From contig JBNMNW010000001.1 of the NCBI GenBank assembly GCA_051278165.1, positions 53,099 through 117,098 of the forward strand: a stretch of DNA of 64,000 nt, given 5' to 3'. The notes beneath the pieces were generated by a model that was not told the DNA's origin, searched no databases, and saw only the letters and a list, made by a program, of their open reading frames with translations. The translations under genes were made by a program, and so were the position numbers. This document shows, one piece after another, positions 18,523 through 27,274 of this stretch. Source of the stretch: GCA-2684655 sp051278165 (GTDB taxonomy: Bacteria > Planctomycetota > UBA1135 > UBA2386). How positions within the stretch are numbered: position 1 is the stretch's first letter; each line of letters begins with the position of its first letter.

Positions 18523-19998
18523 ATGATCCTTCGCGCACTCGTCTCAGCGGGACTCGCTGCAGCCCCGACCCTTCTCGCCCCGACCGTGCTAACGGCGAGC
18601 CTCACCTGTCAGGAACCACCAGCCCTGCTGGCGACCTCGCAGTATCTATTCATCGTGCGCGGCGACTGGGTCTACCAGTATGACGTCAACACCTTGCTAC
18701 TGAAGGGTCGCGCGGCGATCCCAGCATCTGGCGCCACTGGTCGCCGTTCGCCGCGACGTGCCACAAATGGCATAGGCACCATCGGCATAGATAAACGGTC
18801 CGATCGCGGCACGCCAGCCGTCGACAAACCGAGGCGCGTCAAGCCGAAACCTGCGCAGCCGGTGATCGTCGAAGTCACCGAAGAGCGGCCGCTCATGGGC
18901 GGTGCCGGTGGTCGTTACGGCAGTCGCGGCGGAGGTCGTGGTGGCAAGGGTGGTGGCAAGCCGACCGCGACAGCCATCGGTGCAGGCCTGAACTGGCTCG
19001 CCAAGCACCAAGACAAGAACGGTCGGTGGGATGCCGATGGGTTCATGAAGCACGACACCTCGGGCACGGCCTGTGACGGCGGTGGCAGCGCCGCTCACGA
19101 TGTAGGCGTCACCGGCCTCGCCATGTTGGCGATGCTCGGCGACGGCAGCACGCTGCGCGGCGGCCCCTACAAGGAGCAACTGAAGCTCGCGGCCAGGTGG
19201 CTCCAAGACCAACAAGGCCCGAACGGCCGCTTTGGCAGCAACGCGTCACACGACTTCATCTACGACCACGCCATTGCGGCCTACGCGATGTGCGAGGCCT
19301 ACGGCCTGTCTAACTACAAGCTGCTCAAACAATCGGCACAGAAGGGCATCAACTACCTAGAGAGCCACCGCAACCCGTACTCCATGTGGCGCTACCAGCC
19401 GCGCGACAACGACAACGACCTGTCGGTGACGTCCTGGTGCTTGCTCGCGTATAAGTCCGCCGAGTTCTTCAAGCTTCAGGTCAACCAGAACGCCATCAAG
19501 CTCGGCGAAACCTACCTTGACCAGGTCAGCACACCGGATGGCCGCCACGGCTACACAAAGCAAGGCGAAGGCAGTTCGCGCATGCCCGGTGATCACGCGA
19601 CGCGGTTCCCGACCGACAAGTGCGAAACGCTGACCGCCGCCGGCCTGTTCTGTCGCTACTTCATTGGCCAAGATCCTGATAGCAAGCCAGTGATGAAGGC
19701 TGCCGCGGACCTACTGATCCAGAAACCGCCACGCTGGGACACCAACGCCGGCACGATTGATCACTACTACTGGTACTACGGCACCTACGCGATGTTCCAA
19801 GCGGGTGGCATGCATTGGAAGAACTGGAGCAAGCACCTGAAGAGCGCCTTGCTGCCAACGCAATACACGGAAGGTAACGCAGCTGGTTCGTGGGATCCGG
19901 CAGGCGTCTGGGGCACGCAAGGCGGACGCGTCTACTCGACCGCGATGTCGACCCTGTCCCTCGAAGCCTACTACCGCTACTCGCGCCTCGTTAGGTAG
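18523..19998 (+). CDS. Exported prenyltransferase/squalene-oxidase-repeat protein
   Basis: The ATG at 18523 is preceded by AGGAG with 7-base spacing and begins a signal peptide (MILRALVSAGLAAAPTLLAPTVLTASLT). After a YLFIVRGDWVYQYDVNTL segment and a Gly/Arg-rich linker (residues 125-150), a domain of about 340 residues has repeated alpha/alpha-toroid motifs: GLNWLAKHQDKNGRWDADG, AARWLQDQQGPNGRFG, INYLESHRNPYSMWRY. This architecture is frequent in planctomycetes. The exported location and absence of a DxDD acid motif argue against squalene cyclisation; a structural or glycan/peptide-processing role outside the cytoplasm is more likely. Function unknown. Confidence 0.75.
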   Translation: MILRALVSAGLAAAPTLLAPTVLTASLTCQEPPALLATSQYLFIVRGDWVYQYDVNTLLLKGRAAIPASGATGRRSPRRATNGIGTIGIDKRSDRGTPAVDKPRRVKPKPAQPVIVEVTEERPLMGGAGGRYGSRGGGRGGKGGGKPTATAIGAGLNWLAKHQDKNGRWDADGFMKHDTSGTACDGGGSAAHDVGVTGLAMLAMLGDGSTLRGGPYKEQLKLAARWLQDQQGPNGRFGSNASHDFIYDHAIAAYAMCEAYGLSNYKLLKQSAQKGINYLESHRNPYSMWRYQPRDNDNDLSVTSWCLLAYKSAEFFKLQVNQNAIKLGETYLDQVSTPDGRHGYTKQGEGSSRMPGDHATRFPTDKCETLTAAGLFCRYFIGQDPDSKPVMKAAADLLIQKPPRWDTNAGTIDHYYWYYGTYAMFQAGGMHWKNWSKHLKSALLPTQYTEGNAAGSWDPAGVWGTQGGRVYSTAMSTLSLEAYYRYSRLVR

Positions 19999-20337
19999 AT
20001 ACGTCGCCGGCAGAGACGTCGCCGGGGCACGCAGTCCCGGCACGCAGTTCGGCACTATGTTTCGGCACGACGTGCGAAGGGCGCGAATCAGCGCCCCCTG
20101 CCAAGAACCGGTCCGCACTTGGCAGCGAACCGACCGTTCCTCAGAAGGTCCGCGCCGCACAGCCAACCGACAGCAAGGGACAATCCCCCCACCTCCACTG
20201 CCAGGCCGCCAGTTCCCGTCACACTGAGACCCACTAGTTTCTATTCACCGAGTAGAGTTTATCCCGCGTACTTACGGCGAAACCGCGTAGCCGACCGCCA
20301 CTCCGATGCACCACCCGCAGCCCCCACAAGCACGTCG
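19999..20337. other. Intergenic region upstream of htrA-like gene
   Basis: 339 bases. It contains a direct repeat ACGTCGCCGG (two copies near 20004-20030) and a hairpin GGGCGC-gaatca-GCGCCC at 20079-20096 that may end the upstream transcript, though no U-run follows. The htrA reading frame is open through much of this stretch, but the residues are Pro/Arg/Ser-rich and unlike protein. No promoter was recognised with confidence. Confidence 0.4.
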
Positions 20338-21501
20338 ATGAGCAGCAACTACACGCCGTTCACCCCCCAACGCCAAAGCCCGCTGCCATTGCTGTTCGCT
20401 GGCGCCGCGTTCGCACTCGCCGCCTACCTGGTGCTCGACCGCACTGGCGTGTTTGACCCGACGGCCAGCAGCGTCCCGCGAGTCATCTCGCCGCGCGGCG
20501 AATTGGCCCCGCACGAGGCCAGCTTGGTGGCACTGTTCCAAAACACGTCGCCGTCGGTCGCCCACATCAGCACAACGTCGATGGTGCGAACCTACTCGGG
20601 CCTCACCGAGCAGCAAGGATCGGGTAGCGGCTTTGTCTGGGACAACGCCGGCACGATCGTCACCAATCACCACGTCGTCGCCGGCGCGAGCGAAGTGATG
20701 GTGACCGTCGACGGTCACAACTACCTCGCGGATGTGCTGCGCTCGTCGCCATCTCACGACCTCGCAATCTTGAAGCTGCGCGCCAGTGGCGTCGACCTCA
20801 AGCCAATCGCACTCGGCACCTCCAAGGACCTGCAAGTCGGCCAAACGACGATCGCGATCGGCAACCCGTTCGGCTTCGACCAGACGATGACAACCGGCAT
20901 CGTAAGCGCGATCAACCGCACGTTGAAGTCGAAGGAAGGCAACGTGATGCGCGGCCTGGTGCAGGTCGATGCGGCGATCAACCCCGGCAACTCTGGCGGA
21001 CCATTACTCGATAGTGCCGGTCGACTGATCGGCGTTACGACTGCGATCTACTCACCGAGTGGCGCCAACGCTGGCCTCGGCTTTGCCGTGCCCGTTGACG
21101 TCGTCAACTTGGTCGTGCCACGCCTGATCGCCGGCAAACCAACGACCGCCTTGCTCGGCGTGCAATCAGACTTCGAACGCCTCAACCTCGATCCCAAACT
21201 GGGGTATCGCTCGGGCGCGATCGTCACCGAGGTCGTCGAAGGCTACGGCGCGCGCGCCGCCGGACTGCGGCCGTTCAAGATCCGCAACGATCATCGCATC
21301 GAAAAGTACGGCGACGTCATCGTGGCCATCGATGGCCAACCAGTGCGGTCCTACAGCGAACTGCCGCTCGTTTTATCGAGCCGCAATTCCGGTGACATGG
21401 TGCGAGTCACGGCCATCCGTGGCTTACCTGACAATCCACGCACCGTGACGTTCGACATCGAGATGCGCACCCAAGACGAGCCGATCGACGCCGGCATGTA
21501 G
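20338..21501 (+). CDS. HtrA/DegP-family trypsin-like serine protease with PDZ domain
   Basis: 387 residues from the ATG at 20338; a longer frame exists upstream but lacks protein-like character. One membrane anchor at residues 15-35 (PLPLLFAGAAFALAAYLVLD) places the protease in the periplasm. The catalytic triad is readable: His112 in TNHHVVAG, Asp141 in SHDLAILKL, Ser219 in NPGNSGGPLLD. A single PDZ domain follows (residues 270-375, with GAIVTEVVEGYGARAAGL and YGDVIVAIDGQPV). The expected role is degradation of misfolded envelope proteins, like DegS/DegP. It converges on ftcD. Confidence 0.92.
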   Translation: MSSNYTPFTPQRQSPLPLLFAGAAFALAAYLVLDRTGVFDPTASSVPRVISPRGELAPHEASLVALFQNTSPSVAHISTTSMVRTYSGLTEQQGSGSGFVWDNAGTIVTNHHVVAGASEVMVTVDGHNYLADVLRSSPSHDLAILKLRASGVDLKPIALGTSKDLQVGQTTIAIGNPFGFDQTMTTGIVSAINRTLKSKEGNVMRGLVQVDAAINPGNSGGPLLDSAGRLIGVTTAIYSPSGANAGLGFAVPVDVVNLVVPRLIAGKPTTALLGVQSDFERLNLDPKLGYRSGAIVTEVVEGYGARAAGLRPFKIRNDHRIEKYGDVIVAIDGQPVRSYSELPLVLSSRNSGDMVRVTAIRGLPDNPRTVTFDIEMRTQDEPIDAGM

Positions 21502-21563
21502 CGACGCGCGGCTTGGCCTAGCTCTGGTGACCGAACGGTAAGTTCAGCGCCCGACTAGCTCGA

Positions 21564-22463
21564 CTAGCCCAACTTGGCTTCGATGATCTGCTCGTTCGCA
21601 TCAAAGCTCGGCAGCTTGATGTGCGCCGCAAGCTCGGCATCGATAGCGGCTCTCGGAGCCAAGCCAATCAACTCGCTTGCAACAACCTCGACACCCTGTG
21701 CTGCCGCGAGTTCGGCGACCTTGTCGAACACGGTGCGAATCGACGTCACGTTGTAGTCGAGCAAGTTCATGCTGACCTGCGACTGCTTCTTGTCTTCTAG
21801 CGAGAAGCCCATGCCCTGCACCTTGGCAAAGCCGCCGTCCTTCTCACGCACCGCCTTGGCGATGTCCTTGGCAATCTGCACGTCTTCGGTTGCCAGGTTG
21901 ATGTTGTAGGCGATCAAGAACGTGCGCGCGCCAACCGCCAATGCGCCGGCCGTGCTGTGCATCTTGGCGGGACCGAAATCCGGCGCGTAGTCCGGGTCGA
22001 CTCCGACCAGTTCTTGCAGGCCTTCGAACTGCTTGTTCCGGAAGTTGCCGAGCTTGCGACGGTCTTCGCGCTGGCACGCTTCCGCGTAGAGGAACACCGG
22101 CAAACTCAGTTCTTCGCCAATGCGCTTCGCGACGGCGCGCGCGGTATCGACGGCATCCTGCATCGTCGCATTGCCGAGCGGCACGAACGGGCAGACGTCC
22201 ATGGCCCCCATGCGCTTGTGCTCGCCAACATGGTGACGCAGATCGATCTTGTCCATGGCCGCACCAGCGCCAACAAAGGCTGCTTCCGCAACCGCGTCGG
22301 CCGGGCCAGCCAACGTGACCACAGCACGGTTGTGGCTGCCATCGAGTTCGGCGCCAAGGCATGTCACGCCCGGGACGGCCGTCATGGCGGCGACGATGCT
22401 GTCGATAACGGCCTGATCTTTGCCGTTGGAGAAGTTAGGAATGAACTCTAGAAGCGGTTTCAC
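21564..22463 (-). CDS. ftcD: Glutamate formimidoyltransferase
   Basis: 299 residues, the transferase-only form rather than the bifunctional mammalian fusion. It transfers the formimino group of N-formiminoglutamate to tetrahydrofolate, the last step of one histidine degradation branch. Seen: EFIPNFSNGKD at the N-terminus, LDGSHNRAVVTLAGP, DLRHHVGEHKRMGAMDVCPFVPLG (conserved active-site segment), LGNFRNKQFEGLQ and GARTFLIAYNINL. The Nq substrate would come from the hutI product through hutF/hutG or hutU steps not seen here; hutI itself is 1.6 kb away on the same strand. Confidence 0.92.
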   Translation of the reverse strand: MKPLLEFIPNFSNGKDQAVIDSIVAAMTAVPGVTCLGAELDGSHNRAVVTLAGPADAVAEAAFVGAGAAMDKIDLRHHVGEHKRMGAMDVCPFVPLGNATMQDAVDTARAVAKRIGEELSLPVFLYAEACQREDRRKLGNFRNKQFEGLQELVGVDPDYAPDFGPAKMHSTAGALAVGARTFLIAYNINLATEDVQIAKDIAKAVREKDGGFAKVQGMGFSLEDKKQSQVSMNLLDYNVTSIRTVFDKVAELAAAQGVEVVASELIGLAPRAAIDAELAAHIKLPSFDANEQIIEAKLG

Positions 22464-22564
22464 GTGTGCTGAGGTATCGCGGCCAGCCCACCGTGTCCAG
22501 TTGTGGCTACAAAGCGCGGCCTTCCAGTGTTGTTGGCGAGGCGGTCGTGGCTACGATCCAACGC

Positions 22565-22858
22565 ATGAAGAAGGCTCTCCTAAGCCTCTCCGCCCTCGCG
22601 TGCCTGAGCCTGCAAAGCTGTGTTCTCACTAACATCCAGGTGCCGCTTGACACGGACCTCCAGAACACCGACCTCGGGGATAAGACCGGGGAATCGTCGT
22701 TTCAGAGCGTTCTTGGGCTCGTCATGTGGGGCAACGCCGGCACGCAGGCAGCAGCCATGGACGGTGGCATCACAACGCTGAAGCACGCTGACCAGCAGAT
22801 CTTCTCGGTCTTCTGGGGCGTCTACTACCGCCAGACTACGGTCGTTTACGGGAACTGA
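22565..22858 (+). CDS. TRL-family small lipoprotein
   Basis: 97 residues. The ATG at 22565 begins a lipoprotein signal (MKKALLSLSALACLSLQSC, lipobox LQSC). The mature domain has the TRL-like pattern: GDKTGESSFQSVLGLVMWGNAGTQAA, AMDGGITTLKHAD and the terminal TTVVYGN. TRL proteins are small bacterial lipoproteins of unknown function, often in tandem copies. It is divergent from ftcD and is followed 4 bases later by a short frame that repeats its C-terminus. Confidence 0.8.
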   Translation: MKKALLSLSALACLSLQSCVLTNIQVPLDTDLQNTDLGDKTGESSFQSVLGLVMWGNAGTQAAAMDGGITTLKHADQQIFSVFWGVYYRQTTVVYGN

Positions 22859-22862
22859 TTTG

Positions 22863-22928
22863 ATGCGCACGCTCTTGAGCATCGCAGGTATCTGGACCCA
22901 GGTGTTCGTCACGGTCTACGGCGAGTAG
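22863..22928 (+). pseudogene. 21-codon remnant resembling the TRL C-terminus
   Basis: ATG at 22863 encodes 21 residues: RTLLSIAGIWTQVFVTVYGE after the Met. This aligns with the end of the preceding TRL protein (FSVFWGVYYRQTTVVYGN) over a shared S-(V/I)...G-(V/I)-(Y/W)...V-Y-G-(N/E) pattern with one gap. It is in another frame from the intact gene, so it looks like the 3' end of a second, mostly deleted TRL copy. A real microprotein cannot be excluded. Confidence 0.45.
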
Positions 22929-22944
22929 CCCGAACGCGCTGATT

Positions 22945-23721
22945 ATGTCGAACGACCAAGACAATGCGGACGGGTTCGCCTGCGACGAGTTTTTTGATCA
23001 GGACTACCTCGAGTTCTACGAAGCCGAACTCAACGACGAAACCAACGACGACGAAGCGCACACGATCGCCGAGCTATTGCAACTACAGCCCGGGATGCGC
23101 CTGCTCGATCTGCCCTGTGGCCACGGCCGCATCGCTCGGCGGCTGGCGGCCATGGGCGCAGCGGTAACCGGTATCGACCGCAGCGAGCTGTTCCTCGAAC
23201 ACGCACGAAGTGACGCCGCTCAGCATGGCGTCGAAGTCGACTATCGAAGCGGCGACATGCGCACGCTCTCGATTGACGGTGCGTTCGATGTCGTGCTCAA
23301 CTGGTTCACGTCGTTCGGCTACGAAGATGACGACACGCTTCGCACGCTGCTAACGCGCATGCACCGCGCACTGGTGCCCGGCGGCCGCCTGCTGCTAGAG
23401 ACGATCAACCTGCACCAGCGCAACCTGCAGTCGCAAGAGACCTCGGACACGAAGGAGCTCGTCACCGATGAAGGCACGCACTTCCTGATCGATCGTTGCC
23501 ACTACGACCCGCACGACGGCCGCATCCACGCCCGCCGCTTCATCACTCGTAGCGGCCAGCAGACCCGCATGATCCCGTGGCAGCTGCGCTTGTTCCCGCT
23601 AACGGAACTGAAGAGTTGGCTACACGACGCGGGCTTCGCGAACGTGCAAGCATTCGGCTCCGACGGCGAAGTGTTTCGCTGTGACAGCGAACGATTGATC
23701 GTTGTTGCGCAGCGTCAGTAA
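22945..23721 (+). CDS. Class I SAM-dependent methyltransferase
   Basis: 258 residues. An acidic N-terminus (DQDNADGFACDEFFDQDYLEFYEAEL) precedes the classical fold: LLDLPCGHGRIARRLAAMGAAVTGIDRS (motif I and acidic strand-2 end, residues about 50-78), SGDMRTL, FDVVLNWFTSFGY, and a motif-III-type LVPGGRLLLET. The substrate is not recognisable. It starts 16 bases after the TRL remnant and precedes a DUF4351-like gene by 44 bases, so a short operon is possible. Confidence 0.8.
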   Translation: MSNDQDNADGFACDEFFDQDYLEFYEAELNDETNDDEAHTIAELLQLQPGMRLLDLPCGHGRIARRLAAMGAAVTGIDRSELFLEHARSDAAQHGVEVDYRSGDMRTLSIDGAFDVVLNWFTSFGYEDDDTLRTLLTRMHRALVPGGRLLLETINLHQRNLQSQETSDTKELVTDEGTHFLIDRCHYDPHDGRIHARRFITRSGQQTRMIPWQLRLFPLTELKSWLHDAGFANVQAFGSDGEVFRCDSERLIVVAQRQ

Positions 23722-23765
23722 CCAGGGGATCGATCGCCGCGCGACAATTCGTAGCCCCCGTTGGC

Positions 23766-23993
23766 ATGGACAATGACGCTGCCATTCACGCCATTGTCGA
23801 ATGCGCCGACGTCGCCCGCCGAGGGCTGGCTGAAGGATTGGCCAATACGATCCTGCGACTGGTGGTGCGCCGATTCGACGTGCAGCTGTCCGAGTTCGAA
23901 ACACGCATCCGCAGCGCGTCCGTCGAAGAGTTGGATCTATGGACGGACCGCGTGTTGCACGTCGAGTCCGCATCGGACCTCTTCACGATCTAG
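23766..23993 (+). CDS. DUF4351-like small protein
   Basis: 75 residues. The segment LRLVVRRFDVQLSEFETRIRSASVEELDLWTDRVLHVESASDLF fits the helical DUF4351 domain that usually sits at the C-terminus of Rpn/PD-(D/E)XK transposase-like proteins. Here it stands alone behind a short N-terminal helix, with no nuclease domain upstream. It may be a self-standing adaptor or the relic of a larger gene. An overlapping frame starting five bases earlier shows no such pattern and is rejected. Confidence 0.6.
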   Translation: MDNDAAIHAIVECADVARRGLAEGLANTILRLVVRRFDVQLSEFETRIRSASVEELDLWTDRVLHVESASDLFTI

Positions 23994-24030
23994 TGCGACT
24001 CACTAACGCGAGCCAGGACACCGCGGAAAC

Positions 24031-25368
24031 CTACTCGCCGTGTTCGCCATCGCCATCGCCATCGCCATCGAGCACCACCCCGTCGGCGAACCAATCCGGT
24101 TGCCGGTCGGCAGTGTTGGCGAGTACCGGACGACCATCCTTGATCGTCATAGCAACCGGGTTGCCACCGAACGAGTAGCCGAGCGCCTGCCAACTAGGAA
24201 TGTCTAGCACGCACATGTCCGCGCGCTTGCCTGGATGCAAGGTGCCAACCTCGTGATCCAATTGCAGCGAGAAGGCCGGATTGATCGTCGTCGCCGTGAT
24301 GCACTCTTCCGGACTCATCTTCATCTGTGTGCACGCAATCGTATGAATCAACGTCATTGACTGCGTATGGCAAGAACCCGGATTAAAGTCCGTCGCGAGG
24401 GCGACCGCGCAACCAGCTTCGATCATCTTGCGAGCTGGCGCATAGCCTGGCTTGCCTAGGAAGAAGATCGTGCCCGGCAACAACACGCCGACCGTGTCAC
24501 TGCTGGCCAGTGCCGCGATGCCTTCCGCTGAGATTTGGCCGAGGTGATCCGCGGAAGCGGCGCCGAGCGCGACGGCCATCTCAGCACCCCCCATTGGGTT
24601 GATTTCGTCAGCGTGCACGCGCAGTCGCATGCCAGCCGCCAAAGCAGCTTTGAGCACCCGCTCACTCTGCTCGCGAGTGAACACTCCTGGCTCCGCAAAG
24701 ACATCGCAGTAGTCCACAATCGGCGCAACTGCTGGAATCATCTCCTCGCAAACGATGCGCACATACTCATCACGGTTGTCGCGATACTCCGGCGGAAACT
24801 CATGGGCACCAAGAAACGTGCGCTTCAGTGCGAGCGGTACGACCGCGGCTGCTTGCGACAATGCCTCCATGCTCTTCTGCTCGGCTTCAAGCGACAGGCC
24901 ATAGCCACCCTTCGCTTCAATCGTGGTAGTGCCGTGCTCAAGGAACCGCCACAGGTGCCGTTCGGTTGTCTCGACGAGATGCTCGAGCGTCGCGTCACGC
25001 ACGGCCTGCATCGAACTCAAGATGCCGCCGCCGGCCTTGGCGATCTCCATATAGTCCGCGCCGGCACACCGCATGTGGAACTCACGTTCGCGCGTCTTCG
25101 CGAAGACCGGATGCGTGTGGCAGTCGACGAAGCCAGGCATCACGACAAAGCCATCGAGGTCGAGTTCTTCCGGCGCGCGGTAGTCACGCAGAATGTCTTC
25201 GGTGGTGCCGACCGCGACAATGCGACCGTCCTTGACCGCGACAGCGCCGTCCTCGATCACGCCCAACTTGCGCATCGCCTCACCCCGGCGCGGGCCCGTT
25301 GCCTCGCCATCCGTGAGCGTGACGAGTTCTCGGCAGTGCACGAACAGGCGGTCGACAGTCTCTTGCAT
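24031..25368 (-). CDS. hutI: Imidazolonepropionase
   Basis: 445 residues. It hydrolyses 4-imidazolone-5-propionate to N-formimino-glutamate in histidine catabolism. Amidohydrolase metal site: PGFVDCHTHPVF (HxH), later HADEIN and ADHLGQ His residues, and LATDFNPGSC. The substrate segment GTTTIEAKGGYGLSLEAE and TFLGAHEFPPEYR are HutI signatures. The C-terminus ends in a Gly-Asp repeat encoded by a 6-bp tandem repeat. Together with ftcD it indicates histidine use as carbon/nitrogen source; hutH and hutU lie elsewhere. Confidence 0.92.
   Translation of the reverse strand: MQETVDRLFVHCRELVTLTDGEATGPRRGEAMRKLGVIEDGAVAVKDGRIVAVGTTEDILRDYRAPEELDLDGFVVMPGFVDCHTHPVFAKTREREFHMRCAGADYMEIAKAGGGILSSMQAVRDATLEHLVETTERHLWRFLEHGTTTIEAKGGYGLSLEAEQKSMEALSQAAAVVPLALKRTFLGAHEFPPEYRDNRDEYVRIVCEEMIPAVAPIVDYCDVFAEPGVFTREQSERVLKAALAAGMRLRVHADEINPMGGAEMAVALGAASADHLGQISAEGIAALASSDTVGVLLPGTIFFLGKPGYAPARKMIEAGCAVALATDFNPGSCHTQSMTLIHTIACTQMKMSPEECITATTINPAFSLQLDHEVGTLHPGKRADMCVLDIPSWQALGYSFGGNPVAMTIKDGRPVLANTADRQPDWFADGVVLDGDGDGDGEHGE
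24045..24068. repeat. Four CGCCAT hexamer repeats
   Basis: Four perfect copies of a 6-bp unit in the 3' end of hutI, encoding alternating Asp-Gly near the C-terminus. Copy change keeps frame and would only alter tail length. Confidence 0.9.
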
Positions 25369-25452
25369 GCCTTAAAGGATCTACCGCCGACGCAGGGTTG
25401 CAAGCTTCGAAACCTCTACAGGTAAACCCTTAGCGCATTCCTTCAGGCACAC

Positions 25453-26799
25453 TTGCGCAGCGGCCCATCAAGGCGGTGCGAGGATCTGGTCGATGTGATA
25501 GCCGTGGAACGCCTCGACATAGTCATTGCCAAAGATGGCATGCAAGCAGAAGTCGTCCTTCGTCAAGGCCCAGCACTCAGCACAACTGAGCTAGCTGAGG
25601 CACTCGCAGCCGCTGGAGTTGTGCACGGGATCGATGCCGATGCCGTCACGCGTTTGTGCGCCGCCGCCTCGGAGACCCGAGAGATCGTCGCGCACGGCAC
25701 CGTCGCCAAGCCTGGGCAAAACGAAGAACTGCGCGCAGAGGAGTGGCACCGCAAGCTGTCTGGCACGACGTTCCCATCGGGCAAGATCAATTACCGCGAA
25801 CGACATTTCCTGCACCCGCTTACAGAAACCGACGTGTTGGGCACGATCACCGCACGCACGGACGGCGATGCCGGCAGAGATGTGCTCGGGCGTGAGTTAC
25901 CGACCACCTCAGGCCAACCGCTTCACCAGCGCATCGGGGACGGCGCCATACGCAAAGGCAACTCGATCATCGCGCGACGCAACGGAGTCGCACTCGTCAA
26001 CGAAGAATGGATCGACGTCGTGCCGCTCTACACGCACAGCGGCAATGTCGACTATGCATCCGGCAACCTGCGAACGGCGGGGTCTCTACTGATCGAAGGG
26101 GAAGTAACAGTTGGGTTCCTAGCCGATGCCGATGGCGACATCGCCGTCATGGGCACGGTGCAAGGCGAAGTGCATGCCAAGGGATCCGTGATGATTGAAC
26201 GAGGCATCTTGGGCAAGCAGACCGTGCGCGCCGGCGCAGACCTCACGTGCCACCACGCCACCAATGGCACGCTGCGGGCCGGCAACAACTTGGTGGTCGC
26301 CGACCAAAGCTCCCAATGCAGTCTGCATGCACGAAACGTGCTCGTCATCGACGGTCGCGCCACCGTGCGCGGCGGACAGATCTGCGCCCGTGACCGCATC
26401 CTTGTCGGGACCGCGGGATCGGTGGCAGGCCCTCCCACAGTCCTTGCCGTAGGCCAACTGTTAGACGAACGCGCCGAACTAGCGCGGCGCAACGCCGCGA
26501 CCCATCGTGAATCGAGGCGCTCCAAACGATCACCAGATCGCGGCCAAGCGAGCAAGAGCAATCGAATTGCCGTCAAAGCCAATGACCACGCACTGGCTGA
26601 GAAGCTGCGGCTGAAACGGCTGCAACGCGAGATTCTGCGCGAGGCGAGCATTCATGTCAGCAAGATGTGCTTCAGCGGCGTGAAGATCGAATTCGGCCAG
26701 TTCCGCCTGCAGGTAGATCACGACCTACGCGACGTCACGTTCCGCTTCGATTTGGAAACAGACACGATTCGACACAACAGGCACGAGAACCCAGCATGA
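25453..26799 (+). CDS. FapA family protein (DUF342)
   Basis: Up to 448 residues. The central part has the FapA/DUF342 beta-helix pattern: VVPLYTHSGNVDYASGNLRTAGSLLIEGEVTVGF, IAVMGTVQGEVHAKGSVMIERGILG, GTLRAGNNLVVADQSSQCSLHARNVLV. The C-terminus is basic and helical (KRLQREILREASIHV). FapA-type proteins were first linked to flagellar assembly and Kin/Soj-type regulation, but many occur without flagella; no flagellar gene is here. The start is uncertain: TTG 25453, GTG 25495, GTG 25504 and ATG 25540 are in frame. Its stop overlaps the next gene (ATGA). Confidence 0.75.
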   Translation: MRSGPSRRCEDLVDVIAVERLDIVIAKDGMQAEVVLRQGPALSTTELAEALAAAGVVHGIDADAVTRLCAAASETREIVAHGTVAKPGQNEELRAEEWHRKLSGTTFPSGKINYRERHFLHPLTETDVLGTITARTDGDAGRDVLGRELPTTSGQPLHQRIGDGAIRKGNSIIARRNGVALVNEEWIDVVPLYTHSGNVDYASGNLRTAGSLLIEGEVTVGFLADADGDIAVMGTVQGEVHAKGSVMIERGILGKQTVRAGADLTCHHATNGTLRAGNNLVVADQSSQCSLHARNVLVIDGRATVRGGQICARDRILVGTAGSVAGPPTVLAVGQLLDERAELARRNAATHRESRRSKRSPDRGQASKSNRIAVKANDHALAEKLRLKRLQREILREASIHVSKMCFSGVKIEFGQFRLQVDHDLRDVTFRFDLETDTIRHNRHENPA

Positions 26800-27200
26800 G
26801 CAACCTTCTAAAGCAACTGCTCGCCAGGGACGTCATGAACGAAGGCATCCAATGGGCGGACAGCACCGAGAACCTGCGGACGGCCGGCAACCGCATGGCG
26901 AAACATCGCATTCGCACGCTGCTCGTACGGGGCCAGGACGAGCATGATCTGCCCGGTATTCTGTCGAGCAAGGATGTCGTCAACATGGTCGGTGCCCACG
27001 ATCTTTCGGTGCTTGACGAACTGCACGTGGAAGACGCGTGTACCCGTCCGGCCATATGTGTTCCGGAAACCACACACTTACTCGATTGCATCAACCTGAT
27101 GCGTATGGCGGGAGTGCGCCGCATGCCGGTCCTACGCGAAGGCAAGGTCGTCGGGATCCTCAGTCTCAGCGATGTCTTTGATCGCATCATGAAGAACTGA
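26796..27200 (+). CDS. CBS-domain pair protein
   Basis: 134 residues. The ATG at 26796 overlaps the FapA stop by four bases, implying translational coupling. Two CBS motifs are visible: LARDVMNEGIQWADSTENLRTAGNRMAKHRIRTLLV (residues 8-45) and EDACTRPAICVPETTHLLDCINLMRMAGVRRMPVL (residues 76-112), ending GKVVGILSLSDVFDRIM. CBS pairs sense adenine nucleotides and usually regulate a partner; the coupled FapA-like protein is the obvious candidate, by inference only. Confidence 0.88.
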   Translation: MSNLLKQLLARDVMNEGIQWADSTENLRTAGNRMAKHRIRTLLVRGQDEHDLPGILSSKDVVNMVGAHDLSVLDELHVEDACTRPAICVPETTHLLDCINLMRMAGVRRMPVLREGKVVGILSLSDVFDRIMKN

Positions 27201-27274
27201 CGATCGGCGGCCGCTGAGTCAAACCGAGAGCTGATCGTGCGGGACTAGCTGCAGATCACGTCATAGGATGCGCC

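Noticed and set aside
21943..22451. Plus-strand frames antisense to ftcD
   Set aside because: FtcD motifs are continuous on the minus strand; the mirror frames are Arg/His-rich with no family pattern.
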